Source: Vandiemenella viatica (taxonomy: Eukaryota > Arthropoda > Insecta > Orthoptera > Morabidae). From it: 64,000 bases of DNA. The stretch is from assembly GCA_031002005.1 (NCBI GenBank), contig JARYHS010008074.1, forward strand, positions 284,023,930 to 284,087,929, in the 5' to 3' direction. Shown one piece after another: positions 31,390 to 42,843 of this stretch (its first letter is position 1; every line of letters starts with the position of its first letter). Under the pieces are notes generated by a model. That model saw only the letters and a program-made list of their open reading frames with translations, made no database searches and was not told the DNA's origin. The position numbers were made by a program, and so were the translations under genes.

Positions 31390-33981
31390 ATGAGGAACTT
31401 AATTATAATAATTGATAAAATTGGGGTGGAGTGCCTGCTCCGGTGACAATCTCCCTATACACCCGTCTCTCTCCCTTCCTCTTCACACCTACTTTTGCCC
31501 TCTACTAATTTTTACTTTAAATTCTTTCAGTCTTTTGGGTACATTATTCATCATTTCTCTTGATAATTTATTCCAATTCCTTACACCCTTTCTTAATAGA
31601 GAAAATTTTCCCACACTCTTATATGCCTGAAATCAAGTGCCACCTTGTGATCATAGTCATCTTTATCCTTCCACGCACCTCTCTTAATTTTCCCACCGAT
31701 ATCTTACCATTCTTCATCATCAATATATGCCTTGTACACTCCCATGACTCTCTTCACCCTCCTTCCATTCTCAAATGAACCGCATTCTAGCTCCTTTATC
31801 ATATTAGTTACCGATTGCGTTTTGCGGTAATTTCCAAGACAAATCTAGCAGCTCTTCTCTGCACCTCTTTCAACTCCTGTATTTGGGTCCCACACTACAC
31901 CACCCTATTCTAGCAGTGAACTGACTAAAGATTTGTACCCCAATTCCCTTACTTCTTTAGTCCATCCCCTCATCACTCTTTCCAACAGGTGAAGGATTTT
32001 GAACCTTTTCCCAACTACCTGTCAAATATTTACAGCTTAGTTAAGTTTGCTATCAAATGTTATTGCAAAGAATTTACATTTCGACTCTTCAGTAAGCAGC
32101 TCCTTCCCCACTTTACAATCATAATCAAGCTTTACCTTTTTACCTCTGTACCTAAGAAGCTGGCTCTTCTTTGCATTTATCTTCATCCCATGTTGAATCA
32201 CACAGCTAGTTATCCTACATATAGATCAACCTACAGCTGTTTACAATCTTCAACCGTTTTGATCCTTTTACATAACATCGTGTCATCTGCAAAAATTCTA
32301 ACTTTGACAGTAAACCATTAACACAATCATTTATTAGAATAACGAATACCAATACACTACCCTGTGAAACTCCCATGTTCACTCCTACTTCTTTTGATAC
32401 TGCATTTCCTACCCTAACTTTTTGCTTTCTACCCAGCAAATCACCTTTTTATTAACGCCAAAAGTATTTACCCTTTTTAGCACCAATTTAAGGCTTACTC
32501 TGTGAAAGGCCTTTGAAAGATCCAATGCTACACTATCAACTTTACCTCCGCTGTCCACTTCATCAGAAATATCTTGTATATAGCCTACTAACTGAGATTT
32601 GCATGAATATCCTTGTCTAAAGTCATGTTGCCGACTCACAGACGCATCTAATATGGTTACATTTTAATTTCTCCATTAATTTACTTACCACTGATGTGAA
32701 ACTGATTGCCCTATAGTTTTCGACCCTATTTCGAACTCCTTTATGGACTGGTACTATTGTCGCACTTTTATAGTCATCCGGTAAACAACAATTATCCAGA
32801 CTCTATACAAATAATGTTTCAAGTTAAGATACACTGTCACATTCCGCTGTCTTTAAGACATCCGTAGTAATATTATCACACCGGCTCACTTCCAATTGTG
32901 CAGATACGCTCGTTTTCTGATATAACCCTTACCATTCCTCGAGTATTGTACCTAATCATCTCAATGAACCAGTTAGATAATAACTCTGCATTTTTTAAAC
33001 CCTCAGTTACTTCATCTCCATTCATATCTATAATTGTCTCAGCACCCTCTCTTCCCCTCAGTTTCCTGATGTAGCTATAGAAAATTCTAGATGTATCAGT
33101 CAATGCTACCATTGCACCAATAATATTCTTCGAAACTTATCCTTAGACAGTTTATTCGACATTATCAATTCCTTGTTTAGTTGTTTCAAGAATTCCCTAC
33201 TGCCTTGCTGTTTCTTAGTTCGGTTATGTTCTCGTCTCATCAACTTCTTTAACCTCTTCACCTCCCTGTTGTAGTATGTAGATTCCATACTTCTCTTTCT
33301 TTTCTGTTTTGGAATTAACATCTCTTCACCCTTTTTTATTATTTCCTTGAACTCTTCCCACTTGGTTTCCACTGTACTTGTGCCATTCTTCCATTTAATG
33401 AAATTAACCCTGATATATCTTTTCAGTTCCAAACTTTATGCTTTTTTATTATTGCATCTATTTCCCTCTTCTATTCTGACCACTGGTTTACTGAATCTCC
33501 TTATATCCATCAGAACTGCATTGTGGTAACTTATTTATTCAGTTACTCGACACCCGATAAGGTTATCAACAGGCTTTATTAGGAAGATATCCAACATGTT
33601 TGGTCCCCTTGTTTTCTGCTCAACCACTTGTGTAAAACCTCCTTCTCTTATTAATCTCTTTTCCCTTGTGTTATTAATCTTATTTCCTATCCAATTGACA
33701 CCTGGTAAGTTTAAATCCCCACCAATAATGAACATTATGTGCTCACTTCTGAACTTGAATATGAATTTAGTTTCTCCCAAGAGTCTCATCTTTATCATTC
33801 ATTTTTCCACTACAGTAAGCTGCCAACAACCTGACTTTTTCTTTTTTATTTCACCAGAAGTCTACCCCAAGAAAATCACGGTAATGATCTCTGAACACCA
33901 GTGAACTATAATAGTCTTTGCTAACCAGTATGAATACATCTCCTCCAGTTGCTCCTCTGTCTCTGCGTTACACTCTGTAAA
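31390..33981 (-). mobile_element. LINE A minus-strand copy, middle and 3' part
   Basis: Reading leftwards from the gypsy insertion: endonuclease (33798-33535, phrase GGDLNLPGVNWIGNK), linker (33432-33106, MRREHNRTKKQQGSREFL), reverse transcriptase (33112-32876; 32639-32409 with DLSKAFHRVS; 32439-32215 with VSQGSV, the FADD motif damaged), then the C-terminal region with the AGAAGAGCTGCTAGATTTGT phrase near 31850. Several frameshifts separate the pieces. With 36997-37035, 38250-38474 and 43878-44074 it makes up one LINE copy broken by the gypsy element, the unknown insert and the Harbinger element. Confidence 0.88.
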
Positions 33982-34472
33982 TGCTGTGTCCGCATGGCGG
34001 CCGAAATGTCAACATGGCGGACGGGCGGTCACCCGGAGACGATCAAGCGAGAACCGAAGCAAAGTCCAAGATGAGCTGCGCAGAGTCCAAGGAAGAAACC
34101 TACAGTAGACCGAGACGCGCACTGATCCGAGTCCAATATGCGATGCACAGAGTCCAATGGAGTAAACGAACATAAACCGAGATACGCGCTGTTCAGAGTC
34201 CAATATGCGATGCACATAGTCCAAAAAATTAACCGAATGTAACCGAAACGCGTGATGATCGAAGTCCGAGATGAGATGCACTGAGAGACGGTAACGATAC
34301 TGAATAGCAGTGAACACAGCACTGTCTTAAGTGGGACCGCGCGGCTGTATTTATATTAGGCCAGTCGCTGGTGATTGGCCGCGGCGGAAACCCTGCTATG
34401 CTGTGGCGCTAGTTGGCCTGTTGCTAGCGCCGTCTATCGGTTGTCCACCTCCATCTCATCTTCCGGGCATAT
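33982..34472 (-). repeat. 3' LTR of the gypsy element
   Basis: Matches the 5' LTR (36489-36996) over most of its length, with visible substitutions, so the insertion is not very young. Ends in GGACACAGCA like the 5' copy. A TATAAATA box is present in the shared promoter region (near 34350). Confidence 0.88.
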
Positions 34473-34483
34473 GGCGAGTGGCT

Positions 34484-35180
34484 GCTGTGACAATGATATC
34501 GTCCAAGTAATTTGCGAATGCCGGGATGTGCCGCAATAGCTGTTCCAAGTATCTTTATAAGATTGCCGGTGCGGAAGCGATGCCAAATGGGAGGCACTTG
34601 TATTTGTAGAGTCCGAAAGGTGTGTTGATAACGACGATGTTTTGAGATTCCTCATCAAGTGGGAGCTGCAAATATGCATTTGCGAGGTCAATCTTCGAGA
34701 AGTATTCGCCACCCGCAAGTTTGGCCAGAAGCTCTTCCTGTCGCGGGATCTGATACGTTTCGATTTGAAACTGGGCGTTAATTGCGGCCTTAAAATCCCC
34801 ACATAACCGGAGGGTGCGATTAGGTTTCCAGATGATGACTAGTGGTGCAGCCCACGCACTGGACTTGATAGGTTCAATTACTCCAATCTTCTGAAGCCGG
34901 TCAAGCTCCTGTTTTACATCTGCACGTAGGGTGACTGTAACTGGTCTGGCACGGCAGAAGCAAGCTACTGCACCTGGTCGAAGGGTGATGTGAGCCTCGA
35001 AGTCTGAGGCACACCCTAAGTCCGATGTAAAGATGGGTGCAAACTGAGTACGGAGGGCATCGAGGTCCTGCAATGGAACCGAGTCCGATATGACCTGAAC
35101 TTCGTCAGAGATTGAGAATCCATATGCGTTAAACGCATCTATCCCGAAAATATTAGTAGCTGAGGGCTGGTATACAACAA
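34484..35180 (-). pseudogene. gypsy pol fragment: protease end and reverse transcriptase
   Basis: The clean frame is 35073-34555. It includes LDRLQKIGVIEPIKSSAWAA, LRLCGDFKAAIN, FSKIDLANAYLQLPL (first catalytic Asp) and INTPFGLYKYKCLPFGIASA. After a frameshift near 34555 the YLDD motif is readable near 34505. It enters the 3' LTR right after that, so there is no thumb, RNase H or integrase. It lies in a different frame from gag. Confidence 0.9.
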
Positions 35181-35189
35181 AAAAGATAA

Positions 35190-36452
35190 TTAGTCTCGTA
35201 ACCTGCTTGTAGGCGGCTGTGCTGGAGAACTGAACCCACAGGGGGATGTCTCTATCCCGTACGATACTAAACGTCGTGAAGGTGGAGGCAACGGTGAGGA
35301 GCCGAGTTTGGCATAGGTGGCTTGGTTTATCAGCGAGACTGTTGCCCCTTTGTCCACCTGAAAACGGATATCCTGGTTGGCGATTCTAAGAGTTAAGAAT
35401 AGTTTCTGTGTGAACGAGTCACCAGTATGAGCTGTGGTCTGTGGTGTATTGGCCGTTTCATGATGCATACGGGCTACCGGACTGGGGCGAAGTGGCCGGT
35501 TTCGGCAGACTGACCGCAAGTGCCCCTCTTTACCACAGCGTGTGCAATGTGCCCAGCGGTCGGGACAATCCGCCCGCGAATGCGACCTGAAGCACTGTGG
35601 ACAAGACGGCAGGGGCCTCTGGACCCGTCGGCGGAGTGGAATTCGAGGTTCAGACGTCATAGATACGTCGGACACCGATGGCGTCCAGCTTTGTTGGAGG
35701 TCTGGAGGGCGCCATGGGTGTGCCTCGTCGTGGGAGTTGCGTTGTGTTGCTTTGACCGCCGCTACTTGTGGGTTTGCCATGAGGCGCTCGTTCGCAGCCT
35801 GAGCAATTTCATAAGAGTTCACGGTGCGTAGAATGTCCTTCAGTGATGGGTTATCGAGCTTCAGTGCCGCTGTGCGCTCCTCTGGGTCTGGAGCTAGATG
35901 TACTACGACGTCGCGAATCAGGGAGTCTGCATATGAAGCCCTGCACTCTGCAGTTGTGCAAATGAAGTCGCATTTGCGGCTGAGACCTTGGAGATCCGTC
36001 ACCCACGACCGGTATGATTGTCCTGGTTGTTTGTGATACTGATGGAACTCCAGACGGGCGGCCACCACGTGGTATCTTTGAGAGTAGTAATTTGTTAAGA
36101 GTGTGCACATTTCTTTGAATGTGAGGGCGACTGAATCCGATAATGGGGCCAATTTCCGAAGGAGGAAGAACGCGTTGAGTGACGCCCACGACAGAAACAG
36201 CGAGCGTTGTAGGGCATCGTCCGTAATCTGCAACACCGTGAAATGCTGTTTCAGATTATGCAAATATGTATCCCAGTCTTTCTTAGCGTCATTAAATGAT
36301 GGAAAAGCTGGAGGCCGGATATGCGACTTTTCCGAAGCCTGGACTGATTTAGCCTCTTGTGCTAACAGTTTCTCGACTATTAGTTGGAGAGTTTGTTGTA
36401 GCACCGCTGTCTGCTGCTGTTGTTGCTCCAGTAGGCGAGTCACGACGTCCAT
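35190..36452 (-). CDS. gypsy Gag-protease polyprotein, open frame (420 residues)
   Basis: Structural Gag with a capsid-like region (PPAFPSFNDAKKDWDTYL, residues about 47-64, to about 200), a linker, then two zinc knuckles at about 285-320: CPQCFRSHSRADC (C-x2-C-x3-H-x4-C) and CTRCGKEGHLRSVC (C-x2-C-x4-H-x4-C), which bind RNA. The aspartic protease start follows (FQVDKGATVSLI, about 375); the usual D-T/S-G reads D-K-G here, so protease is probably dead. The ATG at 36452 lies about 37 bp inside the LTR. The frame breaks before pol. Confidence 0.85.
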   Translation of the reverse strand: MDVVTRLLEQQQQQTAVLQQTLQLIVEKLLAQEAKSVQASEKSHIRPPAFPSFNDAKKDWDTYLHNLKQHFTVLQITDDALQRSLFLSWASLNAFFLLRKLAPLSDSVALTFKEMCTLLTNYYSQRYHVVAARLEFHQYHKQPGQSYRSWVTDLQGLSRKCDFICTTAECRASYADSLIRDVVVHLAPDPEERTAALKLDNPSLKDILRTVNSYEIAQAANERLMANPQVAAVKATQRNSHDEAHPWRPPDLQQSWTPSVSDVSMTSEPRIPLRRRVQRPLPSCPQCFRSHSRADCPDRWAHCTRCGKEGHLRSVCRNRPLRPSPVARMHHETANTPQTTAHTGDSFTQKLFLTLRIANQDIRFQVDKGATVSLINQATYAKLGSSPLPPPSRRLVSYGIETSPCGFSSPAQPPTSRLRD

Positions 36453-36488
36453 GATGACTGCTGATAACCTTTTTCCTCGTCGCCAATT

Positions 36489-36996
36489 TGCTGTGTCCGC
36501 ACGGCGGCCGAAATGTCAACACTGTGGACGGGCTGTCGTCCGGAGACGATCAAGCGAGAACTAAAGCAAAGTCCAAGATGAGCTGCGCAGAGTCCAAGGA
36601 AGAAACCGACCGTAGGCCGAGACGCGCACTGATCCATGCCATGCACTGAGTCCAAAGGAGTAACTGAACGTAAAAAGAGACGCGCGCTGGTCAGAGTCCA
36701 ATTTGCAATGTACAAAGTCCAAAGAAGTAACCGAACGTAAGCCGAGACGCGTGAAGATCGAAGTCCGAGATGAGATGCACTGAGAGACGGTAACGATACT
36801 GAATAGCAGTGAACACAGCACTGTCTTAAGTGGGACCGCGCGGCTGTATTTATAATATGCCAGTCGCTTCTGATTAGCCGCGGCGGAAACCCTGCTATAC
36901 AGTGGCGCTAGTTGGCCTGTTGCTAGCACCGTCTATCCGTTGTCCACCTCCATCTCATCTTCCGGGCATGTGACGGTGTCGGGCCGGGATACCAGA
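36489..36996 (-). repeat. 5' LTR of the gypsy element (508 bp)
   Basis: Contains a TATAAATA box, downstream imperfect 60-70 bp repeats and the GCGGACACAGCA end, followed by the primer-binding-like AATTGGCGACGAGG. In arm 1 the same LTR also sums to 508 bp after removal of the nested solo LTR and its duplication. Confidence 0.88.
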
Positions 36997-37035
36997 GTAA
37001 CCATCGGGGAGAGCGTATGTCTATTTAGGCGCTAG
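36997..37035 (-). mobile_element. Short LINE A endonuclease piece between two insertions
   Basis: The CGCTCTCCCCGATGGTTAC stretch corresponds to the endonuclease codons near 25475-25500 of the intact LINE A copy. It is trapped between the gypsy LTR and the unknown insert. Confidence 0.6.
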
Positions 37036-38249
37036 GTGTATACTGGGGGCTTGCAATACTTTGCCTAAACTGTGAACATTAGGTTCATGACCTGTGTATC
37101 CTTCTGGTACCTTAATATTTAATAAAACGGTCACCATGGGTTTGTATTATAAACTCCAATCACGAAAGGTATAATTAAATAAGTTCACCTGACACAGTTT
37201 TTTGGATCACAAAATACTTGTATTATTGATAAAGTTCACTCTTACATTGTCGGTACCAGAATTGCGAATAAGACATCGGACAACAGCTTCATAAAAGATT
37301 GACAGGCTAATCGCATTCACACGAGAACTCACTAAGTCCCTCTAACATTATTGATAATTCCATTACGGAATGTTACTATGTGCCGCAACAACGACCGCTT
37401 GGAGCAGTTCGCTCCGCGAACCGTCGCGAAGTTTACTGTTTTAGATCTACTGAAAGACTAAGTGATTTTAAGATGGCTGCAGGGACTTTTATCAACGTTT
37501 CAATTCCAATGACGTCAGCAAATTCTTCCAGAAATTAATATCTTCCAATGTACTAAAAGGTTTAACTTGCAACTTCTACATAGGCTTCCTGATATCAGGT
37601 TCTATTTTTTTAAATTTAATTCAGCATTTAAAAGGGTTTCTATAAGATTATTCTAGAAGTCTCTTACGTCATCATCTTAGCGCAATTTATCGCACTGCAA
37701 CAACAATTAACGACAATCTATCTTCATAATCTTAATTATCTTAATAATGCTTAAACTTTTTTTACCAAAACCACAATTATTCGTAATCCTCTTAATTTGG
37801 GCTATCTACTGATATAAATTTCTCAATTCTCTTCCCTTTAGTCAAACACTTTGTTTTTTTTCTCTTAATTCAAACCACTAATTAAACTTTGCCAAATGAG
37901 TTAATTTTACTTTCAAAATATTCTAGACAGTGCTATATTTGGTGATAATATGTGATCAGCTGTAACTTTACTCAATTCAAAGTTATTTCGAATCTTAAAT
38001 TTTGGCTTTCTTAAGAACGTGGTTTAAAAAACAAACCAAATTATTTCAATTTTTCCAGACATCATGAATACACTTAAAAATGATTCTTTTTACGAGTTTT
38101 CACTGTGGAAATGAATGCAGGAAAATCCATTCAAGCTGAAAATTACGTGAAATTTCTATTTTCTGTATAAGTGACTTCAAAATCGATCTATAGAATATGT
38201 TACTAATGGGAATAGCTAGTGTGAATGCTTTTAGTGAGCTAAGAGATAC
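37036..38249. mobile_element. Unidentified ~1.2-kb insert in LINE A (arm 2)
   Basis: Counterpart of 5665-6904. AT-rich with no gene. Confidence 0.5.
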
Positions 38250-38474
38250 TTTAGATACTTTTAACCAGCACTCTACCCCTATAACTACTTGAGGTTCGTG
38301 TATCTCTATTAGGTTTGCAAACTCCATTACTTTGTTATTTATACTTCTACAATTTACTAGTAACGCTATTATCACTAGCTTTGTGATATTTTCAGCACCA
38401 ACATTTGCCTTTCCAGATTTGCCCCCCCCCCCTTTTCCGTTGTTATTTCAAAAGCTTCATCTATTTCTATGCCA
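38250..38474 (-). mobile_element. LINE A endonuclease start (arm 2)
   Basis: The frame from 38375 reads LVNCRSINNKVMEFANLIEI then PQVVIGVECWL, matching the first strand of an apurinic-type LINE endonuclease. It ends where the unknown insert begins. Confidence 0.78.
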
Positions 38475-39516
38475 TTAAGCCGGGTACTCACTAGCGAGCT
38501 GTAACTGTAACCGAACAGATACAGTAACTACGTTCTCGTATGTACGCGTGAAACGAACTTCGCTCGTGACGAACACTGAGCCACCTTGAAATGTCTAGGT
38601 TCTTTTGACCTTAAACATTCACATTCTCTGTGCATGAGATGGAAGATTTATTAAAAATGTATTCTTAATATTTTTGGTTCGCATGGACAGGTTGCAAATT
38701 GAGCTTACACACTCTAATTACATAAAGGTACTCGAATGCATAATTTTAAAAAAAATTATAAAATATATCACTGAAGGAAATACATGTTTATTTTAACCGT
38801 ACGTCAAAAAAATGGACTCAGCCAGCAAATGCAGTACTTTTTAATTCTTGAATTTTAGCGTCGATCAGTTCAATATTTGTTTCACTGCCAAGAAAATTGG
38901 GCTAAAAAGACTCAAATTATATTGTGACTTATCAGTTTCGTCGAGACGGTGGCTGCAGACTACATGCTGTAGCGGTCTTCTCTTGACTTCCTGTTTCCTT
39001 CGAAACAGACGCTTCTTAGAACGTTCCCCATACGGAGAAAAACAATCACGATAAAACTATGCCGTGACAAAACGTGGCGTCCACGTTGTTGTCCACACGC
39101 ACACACCAGATGTGCGTGGTCTTCCGGGATCCACCCGGTAATCCAGTATACACCACACGTGCGTACAGTGCGGGACCTTAACTCGAAGTGCCACTCGCAT
39201 GCCCACTCACCCCCTCCCGGCTTCTGGAGCGCCCTCTGTACCTGCGTCAAACAAAGACACACACACGCACCAGGAACCTGTCGCCAGACAGGAATGCGCC
39301 ACCTTCCGCTGTCTCACAAAACGGCTGGATGAAATGTCTTGTAAATAGATGGATAAGCGACGAAAAATTAATGGCAGCGGAGGCTGGACATTACAACCTC
39401 ACTAAGCGTACTCACTAGCGAGCTGTAGCTGTAACCGAACGGATACGGTATCGAGGTTCTAGTGTGTACGCTCTCTGTAATCGTAACGACAAGCCGACTC
39501 TATCCGCACTGTTCGT

Positions 39517-40035
39517 TTGGAGCTCTGCGATGTCGGACGAAGTGTCTCTCTCTTAGCAGCATGCATACTTGTAGATACTTTACTGGATGATTATAAACGG
39601 CCACGAAGATGGCGTATTCATGGAATGTATCGGGAAAGAATTGATCTAATTATTCTTTTAAGAAACCAACAAATGAGTGGTTTCACGAGAATCTCTCCAA
39701 CTGATTTTGAATAACTAATTAACTTAATTGGGCCCAAGATAGAACGAAGGAACACTTCGTTTCAAGAAGCAGTGTCGGTTCAAGACAGATTAGCTGTGAC
39801 GCTGAGATACTTAGCTGTTGGTGGTTCTTTTACAAGTTTACTATACCTGTTTCAGATTTCCAAACAAGCCATAAGCTCAATTGTCCCTGAAATATGTGGA
39901 CACAGTATATATCAGTACAATGGAATCATAACAATAAGTTATACGTGGAAGAAGAGGGTTCTGTTTGATAATGGTATAATTAATTCCATCTTCCTAACAT
40001 TTGGATATGTTCCGGTAAATATAGAAAAATTATAA
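39517..40035 (+). pseudogene. Harbinger transposase N-terminal fragment (arm 2)
   Basis: Two frames, 39517-39714 and 39772-40035, separated by one TAA. The second reads SVQDRLAVTLRYLAVGG, then SLLYLFQISKQAISSIVPEI, the conserved region before the DDE domain of PIF/Harbinger nucleases. The frame then leaves the family pattern and stops, and the catalytic part is missing. It is better preserved than arm 1 by the 9 bp that complete RYLAV. Confidence 0.78.
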
Positions 40036-40428
40036 AATATATGTTATAACTGGAGCAATTAAATGTAATAAATTATTAATAATTAAAATATCAATGTCAT
40101 CCAACCCTTTTGCAATAGTGTTTATGCGTGCAATAGCTTTATATGTGGAAGCTGTATATGTGGAAGTTAAATTGTTGAGCGTGGTTTACTTGTGAATTTT
40201 GGTGACGTATTTGTTGTGTTTTAATACGAGATCAATTTCGATTGTCCGAGTTGAGAAGAGAGTGTTAAGCTTGTCTAATGGCATATGAATTTCTTAGTTG
40301 TAATTTCTTTTACCGATTCCAAAGGCGCGAAGGTTCTTCCACACGTTCTCAGGAGTTCTGCTTTCAGTAACGACCGCGTGAGCGTAGCGGAGTTTAGCGT
40401 TTCTCATGCCATGCTTACTACGATTGCG

Positions 40429-40432
<4 letters not shown>

Positions 40433-40465
<33 letters not shown>
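40433..40465. repeat. (TA)n microsatellite (arm 2)
   Basis: Shorter counterpart of 2020-2057. Confidence 0.95.
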
Positions 40466-40468
<3 letters not shown>

Positions 40469-40603
40469 TGCTGGTAGTTATCATCTTAGGGATTTCGTTG
40501 ATATAGTCTATAATCGTCATCTCTTTCGGTCATAAGTTTTAATTTGGGTTAGGTGCCTACAACGTTTCTTTTGGAAAATTGTTTCATGAGTACATATATA
40601 GCA

Positions 40604-40897
40604 TTAACTATCGATCACTAATTCAAGGTCACCATATATAAATGATAAAATAGATAGATGTAAATGTAATAAGTAATGAATAAATAAATCGATATATATA
40701 TAATGTTTTCCTTTTCCTGTTGATTTCTTCATTTTCATACGCTCCCAAGCCAATAAATTAATAATTTTTTGCTTGCATACTTCCCCATATTCATAATACC
40801 TTTTATGGTAATACTTGTCCTTGGGATTGCATAAGACACTGCTGTCATTGCAGGCGTCTATCAACTGAAGACATTTATCTACTGTCCATTCACTCAT
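40604..40897 (-). CDS. MADF/Myb-like accessory protein of Harbinger element (first exon or truncated)
   Basis: From the ATG at 40897 the frame reads MSEWTVDKCLQLIDACND, NPKDKYYHKRYYEYGEVC and INLLAWERMKMKKSTGKG, then runs into low-complexity codons until 40604. The domain resembles MADF/Myb-like DNA-binding domains, which Harbinger elements encode next to the nuclease. The conserved part ends around KSTGKGK, so a splice to the 40300-40430 region is likely. The ATG with MSEW was preferred over the upstream one at 40981 because the domain starts there. Arm 1 has a stop in this frame. Confidence 0.55.
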   Translation of the reverse strand: MSEWTVDKCLQLIDACNDSSVLCNPKDKYYHKRYYEYGEVCKQKIINLLAWERMKMKKSTGKGKHYIYIDLFIHYLLHLHLSILSFIYGDLELVIDS

Positions 40898-41069
40898 GAC
40901 GCTTGAAGATACTGGTAGGTTCGCTCTCGACGTCCACGAACGCACAGCGAGCGCCCTTTGATTCGCAGCAAAAACCGACAATCTTCGGATCGCTGGGAAT
41001 GCAACGCGTTACGTTCGCGACAGGCTCGCGAGCCACGTACACACTATGATTCACTGTAATAGTAACGTG

Positions 41070-41400
41070 TAGAGGTGGGCAAAAGAATCGTGAATCGATT
41101 CAAAGAGTCGACTCGTCTAAAAGAATCGTTTGCGGAATCGACTCACTTGGAAGAGTCACGGTTCACTCGAGTTGTTAAGAGGGAGCTCCGGAGCGGAGCC
41201 TTTGTTGCGCAATCGCTCACCGACTCGTCCAGGTTCTGAGTCGACTCCGAGTCGTTAACTCGACAATGTTTACGACTCTCGGCTCACTCGCTCTCGGCTC
41301 ACTTCTGTCTTAATGACTCTTCCATGGATTCGGCTCTTTTTAACTCTTGATATCTGCGTAACTCGTGATTCCTTTCGATTCACAATCTTAGTTCCCACGC
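41070..41400. repeat. Subterminal GAATCG/GACTC motif cluster of the hAT element
   Basis: Many short copies of AGAATCG, GAGTCGACTC and GGCTCACTC-like motifs on both strands. The right end (43625-43690) shows fewer of the same. Such clusters in hAT elements usually bind transposase; that is inference here. Confidence 0.6.
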
Positions 41401-42029
41401 CGTGTTTCTTGGTTTGGCAACTTATTTGTAAGGAAATAAAGAATATTTATCTTTGGAACAGAAAAATTAAAAATATATTACAGAAATAAAAAGTTTTTTT
41501 TAAATTTAGGAATTTATTTCCTTAAATACACATTTTTCTAGTGTTTTTGGAACTAGTTATAAGTTTTTGGTTTCCTTCCAGACTGTTATAGATGCTACCA
41601 CAACACAGATTTAGATTTACAAATAAATTATCAATGAATTATAAGTCCTATAACTTTTATATTTTACCACAAATAAAGTATTTCCCGATTATTTGAGGAC
41701 AGGGAAAAGTATACCGATTTCAGAGCCATCTGCTATTCCCATTTTGCGTGGGTTTTTCAAATTGCGAATGCATCGAGTACTGAATTTAATTGCGATGGAG
41801 CGCGTCCGGTTATCATACGAACTTCATCAGTGTTTTAGTTGTTCTTCAGTTCTTAATTTTGTGGATAATGCAAACATTTTGCAATAGAAATGAACGAAGT
41901 TTATGAATTGGACCATTACAAAAATTAGCAGGTGCTGAAGCGGCATATATACTGTTCCAGCTGGTGAGGTTTCTACGAGGAAAAAGGTTAAACGAAAAGA
42001 CGTTGGGTAACAGTGCCGTCGATGAATAT

Positions 42030-42387
42030 AGGGGAGCGTCCAGAAATTACGTGAGACTTTTTAGGGGGGGGGGGAAGGGGTCCGGAAAATCTCACGAAAT
42101 CTCACCAAAGGGGGGGGGGGGGGTCGACGGATATCTCACGTGAAATTTTGAACTTGAACGAGTGTAGAACTAAAAAAACGTAAAAAATACCAGTTTACAA
42201 GGCAAAAAACCGACTTTTGAGGGGGTTCTTTCGGGGAGCACGACAGCTAAAAAAAGTCTCGAAACTTCTCCTGGTCGAACAACTGGGGGGAGGGGGTTCC
42301 GTGAAAATCTCATGAAATCTCACCAACGGGGAGGGGGGGGGTCTAGATTTCCGGAAAATAGCCTCACGTAATTTCTGGACGTCCCCC
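42030..42387. mobile_element. MITE, GGGG-CGTCCAGAAATTACGTGAG ends, nested in the hAT element
   Basis: The left end GGGGAGCGTCCAGAAATTAC and the right end, reversed, GGGGGACGTCCAGAAATTAC are inverted, and the ACGTGAG that follows is shared. G-tracts at 42064-42073 and 42112-42123. Duplications are ambiguous. Confidence 0.8.
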
Positions 42388-42569
42388 AAAATACTAATAC
42401 TGAAACCAAGAAAATAAATACAAAATTTAAATTATGCCATTTAAACAAACACTGATTTATTGGTTTGTGGGTAAAATGCTAGTGATACGCTGTTTAACTT
42501 AAGAAAAGCACCATCCGGCAAATTAAAAAAATTTGCCAAATTTATGGAGTAAAATTGGAGCATATGTAA
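42388..42569. other. hAT interior between the two MITEs
   Basis: Nothing recognised; AT-rich. Confidence 0.4.
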
Positions 42570-42843
42570 GGGGCGTCCATAAACCATGTAGCTCCATTTT
42601 GGCTTCTTTTGAACCCTCCCTCCCCCCAAGTAACTCGACGTGGCTTATGTCTCTAACCCCCCTCTCCCCACGTAGTTTTTTCCATGACGGAAATAAATAT
42701 TTACATGGTGTTGAGTGTTCTGTATCTCATTTTAAGTGTGACAAATAATATGAATGAAAAGCTATTTGGCCTGGCTCGGAATCCCACCTTCCAACCCCCT
42801 CCATCCACCTCTCAAGACCGATCTACGTGGTTTATGGACGCCC
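42570..42843. mobile_element. MITE, GGGGCGTCCATAAACC ends, nested in the hAT element
   Basis: Inverted ends GGGGCGTCCATAAACCATGT and, reversed, GGGCGTCCATAAACCACGTA. Close relative of 29808-30150, including an internal CTCATTTTAAGTGTGACAAA-like phrase. Confidence 0.85.

Larger units (their letters stand above)
33982..36996 (-). mobile_element. Ty3/gypsy retrotransposon with internal deletion (arm 2)
   Basis: 5' LTR at 36996-36489, gag-protease, part of pol, then the 3' LTR (34472-33982). The sequence passes from just after the YLDD catalytic motif of reverse transcriptase (near 34505) straight into the LTR at the GCCCGGAAG phrase, so the rest of RT, RNase H and integrase and the first ~20 bp of the 3' LTR are deleted. 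Flanks GTTAC and TTTAC suggest a 5-bp duplication in LINE A. Confidence 0.9.

Noticed and set aside
35520..36564. Plus-strand frames opposite gag (35520-35831, 36103-36564)
   Set aside because: They are antisense shadows of the gypsy gag and its LTR.
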